From contig CP136064.1 in the NCBI GenBank assembly GCA_032622095.1, positions 42,869,912 through 42,933,911 on the forward strand: DNA of 64,000 nucleotides, given 5' to 3'. This DNA is from Siphonodentalium dalli (taxonomy: Eukaryota > Mollusca > Scaphopoda > Gadilida > Siphonodentaliidae). This document shows, piece by piece, positions 49,101 through 61,100 of the stretch. The position numbers were made by a program, and so were the translations under genes. Every line of letters begins with the position of its first letter. Positions within the stretch are counted from its first letter, which is position 1. A model generated the notes under the pieces. It searched no databases. It saw only the letters and a list, made by a program, of their open reading frames with translations, and had not been told where the DNA came from.

Positions 49101-52100
49101 TATATGGGTCGAGTTTCATAACAAGTAACCAAGAAAAGATTCAAGGTTGGACTAACGTGTATATGTCGCAATAAATGTCAAAAAATGATATAGATCTGAT
49201 ATGACTATACACTAAGCGGAATTAACGACCGTGAACATAATATATGTGCACATTGAGATAACTATACTTATACTCATTATCAGAGGCCGTATTTCGTGGG
49301 GGTGATTATAAACTATATACGCTGTATATGTATACAAGGGCTCGTCGAAAAAGTGGACTAAGAAACTGTTTGGTACACATTATTATAATATATGAACTAC
49401 CAACATTAAAAGTTTTAAAAGGCGAGGAAATGTTTGTGTTGTCCAGTGAGTATTTTACTGGAATTAACCATTATAGTTCGTGACTATGGGGGAGTATTTC
49501 CCTTGATATACTAGATGGATAATATTGTCCATTCCATCATTGCGTCCACAAAACGTCGCCAACGCGTGTCGATTTAAACGAATATCGACGAGTGACGTCA
49601 TTGTGTAGCTTTCTCCATTGGCCGCACCTGAATGTATCTGCTTTGTTCATTATTACATGTTCCCTTTTCCCCCAAGAAATAGTAGGATATCGTTCGATTA
49701 TATTGGATTATCATATGCATGTTCGTACTATGTAGTCTTATAATAACAATTCAATATTTAATATATTTGATTTCGTTTATAGGCAATCGTTTCGCAATGT
49801 AGTCTCTGCATTGTAGTGTATTGGAACATATTTAATGTATTTGATGTACATGTCAACATGAGACATATAGCGCCCGAGCAAACTAGACATAATTAAGGCT
49901 TATTCAATTCTGGGCTTAGGGTTATACATGTACATGTACTATAAATATTGGCTGCGGACACACGTACCACAGTAGCGATGGCATAGTAGGTGTGGCAATT
50001 TATTATGGTGGAGTTTGGTGACAATTGGTCCTCATAATTAATATGCCATAGCAAACCATGTCGCCCGCTTCAAATTCGCACAATGAGTCTGCCAAGCTCT
50101 ACCAGCGACGGTCGATCTCTCAAGGAGGTATATATCTGAATGTCTTGTCGTTGTTGATCTTTACCCAACGCGCAATGTTATATTTTGCATGATAACATAC
50201 AGGTCCACTTGATAACTTAATGAATAACCCATTTCTGTCAACAATCATGAGTGTTGTGACAAAAAAATCGCCCGTGTAATTGCTCAGCAAATTTAAGTGA
50301 GTCAAACCTTATGCGTGGAACTAAACGTCGCAAAATAAAAAAACGCAATTGGGGAACTGTCTTAATACTCATGAAATTAATATAAGTAGATAAACATGCA
50401 TTGAGATCATATAACGAGAGGCCGATCACGATCGGCAGATGTTTAACCCATACCTTGGCGATACCGATTAGCTATTTTAATAAATCCTTACACCAAACTT
50501 TTCACGAGTGCAAAAGTTTCAATAATTGACACCTTACTATTAAGGTCACAAGTGGAATCAGACTTATTGGGCACCTTGCTCACATAAACACAATAGGAAC
50601 ACGGATGTGGCATTCCATCTCAACCTATTAAGTCACTTCAGCACAGATATGTCTTATAGAGTGATAATGCTAATTAAGTTCAATCCACAGTCAGAGAGAA
50701 GCACCATAGCAGTTAAAGACAACATAGTGATTTATTTGCTTATTATACTGGAATATGAGACATAACATATTATGATTTTTTTTATATTGTTATTTTTTTT
50801 ATTATGTTTTGTGTTAGCGGCATATTAAAAATTCTTGGGATCATTTAGATGGGACAAAAGAGTTAATAGTTCCCGATTCAAAAACTAATCAATACCTGAA
50901 CAACTATACAAGTGAGGGATGTATAGACCTGGATATAAAATGATTGATAATGATTGGATATAAAATGTTTTTTATGCAGAATTTTCAGATAACTAGAGGT
51001 AGGATATGAGATTGGTCAGATTGAAAATATTAGATGCATTACATTGGATAGCATACTGTATGACTATGGAATGGGGTGGGTTAATTTTCTTCTAAGCTGA
51101 TCATTGGAAAGATATAATGTATCTGAACAGCGGAAATATAATTGAAGTTACGGTTAATATATTATCAAAATCATTCAATCGATACCAAAATTTATACAGG
51201 TGAAGAATGTTTCATCATTAACATGGATGCAATTAATTATATAGTGATCAAGTGAAAAATATTTAGTTATTACATTGTGTCAACAGGATTGGTGGAGGGT
51301 GTTAATATTTTTGAGCAAATAAACCAAATGACCCTCACTGTGCAGGTTAGGGGTGTGTTATCATAAACTATGCCAAGAACTATAAACATAATCTATGGAA
51401 ATATTTGAGTAATAAAATCGGATAGAATGGTGTTAATCTTACCCAAACTAATGAACTGATAAACACAAAAAGTCTATAAAAAGCATGTCATTGGATTTAG
51501 AAACCCATACAATAAATCAGTCTCTAATGTCATGAACCTGTTTCAACAAAGGGGTTAACTTAATTTTGTACAGAACACAGAATGGACCAGAGAGTCATCA
51601 ATCATGGTTTTGACAATTTTTTAGAGATGCTAGCCCACTGTGTGTGTTAGAGTCTGAGAGTCAGGAGAGAAATTTTATTAGTGTTGAGAGATATGTTTGA
51701 TCAGGTGTTCTGGTCCATACAGGAGAGAACCCCTGTCACTGTGATATGTGTCTAAAGAGATTTGACTCTGTGAGCCATGGTATTTATCTAATATCAAGCT
51801 AAACAAAACTCATTTCCAATAAGACACTGGCTGTGTAATAAGATCTCCTCTTCTAAGCTCACAGTGCCTGCAGGCATTAATTAGATTATCAGCTACTTGA
51901 ATTTTAAATGGCCATAACTCTGTTAAAATATACCAGATCAAACTCAAATTTGAACCTGATCTGTATTTTGAGGACCATATGTACCAAATTTGGTGCTGAT
52001 CAGATGAAAAATATTAAAGTCAACACAGCTTGGATTAATTCTATTTAAAAACAAGAGCAGAAAGGGTTAACTAAACGATACAAAAAACCATACAGATGAA

Positions 52101-55100
52101 GACCATGCTAAGAAAAACCTAGCTAAGAAATACAGTGTTCACGCTGTCGGTAGCCAAATAATTTCATTTCGCTAAACTTTTGGCTAAAGTTTTTTTTACC
52201 CCAAATGGAGACTGAAAGCATGGAGTCAGAATGCTAATTAATAAAAGCGCTCAATAGATCGACATTCAAGACGAAGTTAGGTGACGAAAGTATTTCATTA
52301 TTTTCGTACTTATGAAATATCGTTCCGTAACAGCAAAAAGTAAGCTCTAACAATTAGTGTACAGTAAACATATTTTTATTTCCAAATCTAACATAAATTT
52401 TGGCAAGTGGGTTTTCAATTCTGTGATATGAACGATCTAGTCCGAAAATATGAAAGTGGGAATATATTAGTGTAAACATATTTTATTCTCTAAATCATGC
52501 ACATGAATTAACAAGCTAATGGTACAAGTATAACATAAAGACAATTTTATTAGAGAATGGGATTTGGCAGAAAGCATGAAGCTTATATCAGCCATGTCCC
52601 CATCTTTAGCATTCACAGGTGGTGTCTTTATTGATTATTCATAATGTTCTTTTCCCAGTTAGATTTTGCTTTCATGTTCAATGTTTCTATCTTATTGGCT
52701 TTGTCAGCCATCTGGGGCATAGACTGTCAAACAGTAATTCATCATGAGTCACTGCTGGGCAGTCCATTCATCATATGACCGGAATTGTTACATGTATGTG
52801 ACCTGACCCCAGACCTGACCCCATCATTTTCTAATAATCGTAGCTCAAAGTTCAAGTTTCGAAATCAAAACGACAAGAGAGTTGTGTCTTATAGTATTAC
52901 GAGCAAAATATAATACATGTATACTGAAATATATGATATTTTTCCACTTTTCTAAGTTATACTGTATAATTGGTAACTTCGATGTCTAGTTTTCACACGT
53001 TCACGTTGTTTCATAGAGGCAGAATGTTTTATTTATTTATAAAGTTTATTTATAAAGTTAGCGACTTAGGAAAAGTTCAATTTGGAAATCGTTTAGATAA
53101 AATTATGAATTTTTGGACCCCCATAAATAAATCTATATTCTCTTCCAATGATAGTTTGTGGCTTCCATGTAGCAAGGTTTTTACTCCTGGTCTTGTTATT
53201 AATCCCCCAAAACACCTATCTCTTTCAACCAAATATCTGCGACGATAAAAAAGAAAATGTTCTGATGTTTCTTTGGCACCACAAATACACAACGGACTAT
53301 CTCTCAGATGGTTGCTGAAAAGATCATAGTTTAAATTACTGCATTCCAGTCTTAATCGGCAATGGTATATTTGACTTGCTCTCGTATATGCATATTCCAA
53401 GTATCTAGGACGCTCTTTGAGGTCACTATTCAAAAATGTTTTGAAGTCTGAGAGTGTTTCACATTTCCTCACTTCTGGTTTTAACTCGTTCCAAAGATTG
53501 ATTGTGTGTGGAAGAAATGATTTCTGATAAGTAACAGAGTTGCAGAAAGGTACTCTAAGATCATCTGATCTCGTGTCATATCCACTAGTACTCGATATTG
53601 TATTCGGAACAGCATTGTATAGATAAGGGGGAGTGAGTTTTTTCGTCATTTTAAAAAAGAGCATGAGTTTAGTCTTTACTCTCCGTTTTGATAATTTTTC
53701 CCACCCAACTTCTTGAAGAACTGTGCATTTATTAAAACCTCTTGTTCCACTGGTTACTATTCTAGCGGCTTCGTACTGAATATCTTCTAGTGAATCGGCT
53801 TCTTCGCCTGTACAATTGTCCCATACCGAGGAAGCATATTCCAAGACGGGACGAATATAGGACAAGTAAATTCTTTCTAGAGTGCTTCTATCAAGGATAA
53901 ATTTATACTTCCTCAGTATGTACAATCTTTTGGACGCTCGGTTTTCAATATCTTCTATATGGTCTTTCCATTTACCCTGTCGGTTGAATGTCAGACCCAA
54001 ATGTTTATGTGTGTCTACCTCATTTATTCTCTCGTTTGACATGTTTAGTACTGGTTGGTCAATAGGTATTTGTTTCCACAAGCACGGATTCTGTTTTCAA
54101 TGGGTTGAATTTAACTGCCCAGGTCTTTGACCAGTTGAATATTTTGTGTAGGTCTGAATTGATCAAATCTGCAGCAATTGTGGGATCTTCTATAGCAATA
54201 TAAAGTGATGTATCATCCGCAAATAATCTTATATTACATGTAATTCCCTCGACTATGTCGTTTATATACACGAGAAATAGGAGAGGGCCGATTATTGATC
54301 CTTGAGGCACTCCTGTTGTAACGTCTTTCCATGGCGAATTAAAGTTAGAAATTGTTACTCTTTGTTGTCTACAATCAAGATAGTTTTCAAGTAGTTTTAA
54401 AAGCTTCCCAGTTATCCACATTCTTTTAAGTTTAAAGAGGAGACCCCTGTGCCAAACCTTATCGAACGCCGACTGTACAAAGGGAAACCCGATCGCGGAC
54501 TTTACAAAGGGAAACCCGATCGACAACTCTATCAACCAAGCGATCACACAGTGATATGCAATCATCTTTAGTTTTCACAAGACGGACATTCAAAGACGCA
54601 TGGACATTAAACCGACCGTGGTTGAATCATGACAATGTGAATAAAGCAATATTTTGTAAAGTGTGCATTGACGCTGGTATATAAGCAATTTGTTCGTAAC
54701 AGGCTGTTTTAATCTGGAGAAAGATTACGTCACTCTGCACGAAACAGCAAAAGGTTATTATTTTACATTTAATCCCCTAATCCCCCATTGTCTGTCTGGT
54801 CACTCATGGGGCTCCTGCACAATGCATGTTGATGATGACATTGTATTTATGACGGTCGAGGTTTATGAGCACCAAGTGTAAGACAATAGCTTAATCAGCC
54901 AAATGTGAATCACGACAGATATTTTGTGGCTATTTGTCGTCAATACCGATACAGTCAAAATAATATGCATGCTTTTATGACAGATTGTAATTTGATAATG
55001 GCGTAACAATATTAAGTTATTAGTTTCCAGATGTCACTTAGATATTTTCGCAAGGATAAATATTTAATGATTTAAAAATAAATATTGATATAAAACAAAA

Positions 55101-58100
55101 AAATAATAACATTAAGAAGGACAATCCCGGGTTACCACCCCCCAATCACTCTTTCACATAAAGCTTAATAAATATTTAATAAATGATATATATAAAAATA
55201 CTTCTAGTTCATAACAATTATTTAAATTATTGTGTATTTTACCTGTGTCTGTTAGATTTTACGTTTTAGTCATCATTTGTGAACCGACCAGAAAACGATG
55301 ATTTAATTTGGCCAAAGTTTTTTTTAATTTGGCCAAAAAACATTTGGGTAAAGTTTTTTTCATTTGGCTAATAAAATTTTCATTTGGCTAAACTTTTGGC
55401 TAAAGTTTTTTTCGGTCCAGCGTGAACACTGAAGAAATATGAGGCAGATCAGAAGAAATATGTTCAACTTATTGCATTGATAGCATGTGTGTGATGAGTT
55501 AATTATTTTCTAAATTGATCAACTAATCGATACCAAAAACTATACAGGTGAGGGGTGTGTCATCATAAACCTACATATCAGATATGAAAACAATCGGACA
55601 AAAATACTTTGGTTACAGCATCGGATAGCTCATGCCTATGTGCGGATGCAAAGTGTTAATACTTTCTAAACCGATCAACCGATCGATACCAAAAACTACA
55701 CATGTGAGGAGTGTGTTATCATAAACATGCACATAAAATTTGAACACGATCCGATAGAAAATATTCGAGTAATTCAATCGGATAACAAGTGTCTACGGAC
55801 AGACATACGGACGGACGGACGGACAGAAGGACAGACGGACGGACGGACGAACGACGGATGGTTGATCCGGACGTCGGCATTATGTGTACCATACATGGTA
55901 TGGGTACACATAAAAAACGTACCACATGCATGATTTGTGAGTAATGAGGAACTGCCACCAGGCCACGGTCAAACACAATTCTGGACGATCGATTGTGCAA
56001 TTATATATATCGTAGCGAATACAATTGTACTTATAATTCCAGATATTCTACTACCATTACATGTATATAACACTTATGTATGTACAATGGTAAATGAATA
56101 AAGACTTCTACAAGCAAAACGTAATGAGTAGAGATCAACCTTGGCGAAACGCAATGGGTTAATTGGTCCAGTCGACTCATTGTGTGGAAACTCAGCTGTT
56201 AAAATGGCTTTATGACGACCAATTGTCACCAAACTCCACCATAATAAATTTTCACACCTATACTATGCCATCGCTACTGTGGTACGTGTGTCCACAGCCA
56301 TTGGGCAATTTGTTAAATTTTATTTCAAATATCCACATTTGGGGCATAATCCGTTTGCCATGAACATTAAAACTTCCTTTTGATACATTGTGCAACTGAC
56401 AAGTTTCGAGTACCCTCCGAAGGAAAGGGTCTGGAAATTTGATCCAGGAGACTTGTTAGAAATTCTATACAGGCCTACTAAATGCCTTCATCAATCGAAA
56501 AATAAATCTAGAGGTGTTACTGTCCCAATGGGAAAAAGGACACCCCGCAGTGCACCTTAAAGACACGGTTGGCCTTGGCGGTGGGTATCCTGTGAAAATA
56601 TCTCCACCCGTCAAAAACTGCCCCAAACAGAAAGAACATCAAAATGTAGATAGACTTTGTCCGTATACAAATAAGAAATGTCGCATAAACTGTATGTTAT
56701 GGTCATATGTTTGACCATTGTTATGTAAACAAAAGCATAAAACGTAACTTTTCTGGTGTTTGTTTATATTATGATGGTAAACATAAAGAGCGTTCTTTGT
56801 TGGTGAATACCTGATATGGAACTAATAAAGAGCGTTTATGTCATTTGTTTGTGATTAGCCAGTAGCATTGTGCTGTCTTCTGTAACACAATCAGGCTCTT
56901 GGTTAGGTAAAATATAGTAGGTCTTTGTGATAACATGCTGTTTGTGCGATGGTCATGGTATATATGAACGGAACTGTATGCGTTTTAATGTTTTTCTGTT
57001 TACGGTGTTTGGAACAAATATGAATATTTTCGACAATAAAGGCCGCACGTGCCTTTAATACGTTTATTCTCTCATCAAAAAGATATTGAGATACAAGTAG
57101 AAGATATATACAAAAGATTGAGAAAGTTGCAGTATATGTATCTAAACAGAGATAGCCCTTTCTATCCTCAAATTATGTATAAGCGCGCACACTATTTGTC
57201 GGTAAATACACACTATATCACCCCATTACACAACTTGATATCACACTTTGCATATCGAAAATGGCAAACAGAAACAATTACTAAAAATATTGCCATGTCA
57301 AAAAGTGTTATTCTAAAATAAGACTAACCCATCTTATAATCGCATGTTGTTACGCCGAGTTATGTAGTAACTGACGAGTTTTGTGGTAGCTCACGAGTTA
57401 TGTAGTAACAATCGACGAGTTTTGTGGTAGCTCACGAGTTTTGTAGTAAAATCGACGAGTTATGTAGTAATTTCAGGTTACGAGTTTTGTAGTAAAATAT
57501 CGACGAGTTTTGTAGTAAAAAACAAGCAACAATTTTCAGTCAGTTTCAAAGGCGCGTTTAATAAAATCTTATATAGTAAATGCAATGTTTTTTGTGTAAT
57601 TGTTTGTGTGGTGGACGTTGATGACACTGTAGCTCAACTTGATGTTGGTCCCTCGTCACTGCTGCGCCGTTTCGCAGCAGATCTGCGCCAAACTTCGTAC
57701 CTATAGAAGTACTATGGCCATGTTATTAACTTGGACCTGGTCCCCATTACATCAGACGTCGCGTTCTGACGTTAATGACGCTGTAGCTCAACTCGATGAT
57801 GGTCCCTCGTCACTCCTCCGCAGTTTATCGGCAGATCAGTTCGAAACTTGGCACACAGACGTGTTGTGGCCATGTTATTTATGTGGTTACGTTTATTTCT
57901 TAGAGTGCACAAGCCGTGAATCCATTATGCACTGAGAGAAAAATGACGAACCACATTTGGTTTTCCACCAAGATAGATAGTTTATTCTATTTCACCAATA
58001 CAACATGGTATTAAGAAATAGGACGCGGCGTCTGACGTAATGGGGGCCAGGTTCAAGTTAATAACATGGCCATAGTACTTCTAGGTACGAAGTTTGGCTC

Positions 58101-61100
58101 AGATCTGATGAGAAACGACGCAGCAGTGACGAGGGACCAACGTCAAGTTGAGCTACAACGTCATTAACGTCCACCACACAAACACTTACACAAAAACACA
58201 TTGCATTTACTATATACGATTTTATTAAGTCCAAACCCGCCTTTGAAACTGACTAAAAATTGTTGCTACAAAACTCGACGAGTATTACTACAAAACTCGT
58301 TAGTTTGTTTTTTACTACAAAACTCGTCGATATTTTACTACAAAACTCGTAACCCAAATTACTACATAACTCGTCGATTTTACTACAAAACTCGTGAGCT
58401 ACCACAAAACTCGTCGATTGTTACTACATAACTCGTGAGCTACCACAAAACTCGTCAGTTACTACATAACTCGGCGTAACACATGTGCACATGTTCCCAT
58501 AGCAGTCCAATGTATTTATGAGAATAAAAGGCCAACCCGGTACTAATTGCAACAAATTTTGTTTTGTATGATTAAGTGCATAAACCCTCCATAATCAACA
58601 TAATACAAAAATTCGAAAAAAGTGAAATTTGAATTTCATGAAATAAATTTGGAGAAAGTTTGGTCAAATCAAAAAGTTATGGCTTCTCAGGGATGTATAT
58701 AACAATACAAATTTACAAAACCTTCCAATTTCAATGTCCATTTTTTCGACCTTACTTTCCTGATCCAGAGCAGAAAACCATTCCCGAGTCTATTTCGAGT
58801 GGTTTGCCATCACTGGACTGGAGTTTAGCTGATTTCGGAGCCTCAATTTCTTAGAAAAGGAGAGCCAAATTACATATTTTATGATGAAGTATTTTTAGAA
58901 CTAGAGACAAATGAAGGGTTTTTTTTCCACTGTTTGAGTAATTTCCTCACAATATTATACAAAAACAAAAGATATCATATGCATGTGTGATTAAGAGGAC
59001 GCAACTATTCTCAAACAAAATTTGTTCCAGCGTATGGACCAAATGACCTCTCTGACACAACTCGCATGATGAAATGCAATATGTAACTCAATAAATTGAT
59101 ATACATATGCCCTGCGTTTCTCACAATGTTTTAAATATACCAGATTGAACAAATTGTAAAGGATTTGAACAAAACAATGTTGAAGAAAATCAACTTATGG
59201 ACCGGACCTATGAATCTCCATTCTTGGCTTGTTCCCAAAAATGCCATTCGGGACATTTTGTCCATTATAAAAGGTTTTGGGGCATAAATAGAAAAAAACA
59301 TGGGAGTTGAATGTGTAAAATAAGTTGAACTTTCACCCTACAAACACGTTAGAGTTGAAACAAATAGCATTAGATTGATCGTCATTGATTTCACTCAATT
59401 TTCAGGAAACTGACTCCGAATTTGAACGTTGGTATAGGAGTAGACACAATAGGCAATCTTGTCACCAAATTACATCAAATAAGACACAGGGTTGTTTTAT
59501 TCCAATTTGTTTATATTCCTGTTACGTTATAAAACAGCTTAATACTTTACAGGAGGTTATTAAGAATGTTATGTTCATATTATTTAGAAAAAAGAACGAA
59601 AATTAATGTTAAAATTATTTGATCTTCCCTCTTAAAATGTTTTTGTGTTGAGAAAATAGCATTTCAATGGTTTTACCAATCACGCATTGTTCGGGAAACT
59701 TACTCCAAATTTGAACGGCGGAAACATGTGGTAGGGGAAAGCATATCAACAAAACTTCGAAAACATGCATCTTGAAGCATAACACTTTGCTATCAATAGC
59801 TTCTGCAATCATTGATCTTTCATATCATATATAATTTACCACATCCTTTTTTATGTTCATTGTGAGAGCTATGATCTTTTTGTCGTAATTTGGCAGTGAA
59901 ATGTCATATTGGTATTTCTGGATTGTTATTATTTATACACACAAACATTAACAAATGTAATAAACGCATCATAATAGCATTTTCGGATAAGAGTCTAGAC
60001 TAAGGATTCATAGGGCCATAACGTAATTGTCTTCAACAATTTATTTGGATATTCCTTCGCAATTGTTTGGACTTATATACTTCAAAGGTTATGAGAAAAA
60101 CAGGGCATATGGATATCAATGTATTGAGTTACTCACAATCGCACGTGTACAGCAAATAGATGTGCGACCGAAATCACAATAGCAAGTGTAGATGTGCACA
60201 TGAATTTATCTGTTCGAAAACTGTTCGTTTCAAAAACACATCGTTCCTTGCGGTCAGACATATCGAGGTGTGTGTTTTCTAACCCGCTATACTCCAGTCC
60301 GGCGAAAAATGCGAGGCGTGGCTATCTCCGCTGGAGCATGCAGTAATGTTGCAAGCTCGTACAAGGTTGGGTGCACGGACGGACACTCTCACTCGAGGAT
60401 ACCCACATCTTTGATGCGGGAGGCATAACTATATATTGTGGAATGGAGAAAGTATTGTATTCTAAATCATTGCCTGACCTCCATAGGATTGGCGTGTCCG
60501 TTGATGAGATGCTCTGATCCTCTTCTGTTGTCATGGCCCCAGTGGAAATGGAACTGGACGACCTTGTAGACCCCAGGAAGTCCACCGCCACGAATTTCTG
60601 GAGGGTGTCCGTGGACATCTACTTCAACTGTGCATATTAGAAACAATTTAATTAGTCAAGACGTGGTCTACGTGGCTCCTTTAATTTGGACAAAATGAAT
60701 AGTCCGTATATAGAACGACAAGTACATAAATATACTTAAACTTCCGCGCAAACTCTGAAAACTGAATTGAACTTCAACTTCTTATTCAGTCGGTTATAGC
60801 GTGTACACATAGATTGTATATTAATAACGTATTAAAATGTTATCAAATTTGAATCAAGTGATAGGACAAACTGAAACTTGTTTCGAAAGAACTTACTAAG
60901 AAAACCACAGAGCGCATAGATCAGGTCCTCCAGCACTAATATTCAGGAATGTTATCATATGAGTAACATAATCCAAATTTTCCACGCATTAACGCAAACG
61001 ATCAATTTATTACTATATTGACAAATGACTGTCCCACTCTAACACGAATAATATGTAAACTGATCAGTCGCTTCTTCGATGCTCGTGCTGAGCAAACAAC

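Larger units (their letters stand above)
52133..55431. mobile_element. hAT element (3.3 kb) carrying a LINE insertion
   Basis: Starts CAGTGTTCACGCTG and ends CAGCGTGAACACTG, with the perfect 8-bp duplication AAGAAATA on both sides (52125-52132 and 55432-55439). Subterminal regions carry repeated TTTGGCTAAA/TTTGGCCAAA words, several at the right end. No hAT transposase domain was recognised. A LINE fragment occupies about 53025-54480. Confidence 0.85.

Noticed and set aside
60322-60618. 98-aa minus ORF as the coding frame
   Set aside because: The carbonic anhydrase exon lies in a different frame of the same strand with correct splice sites and catalytic motifs.
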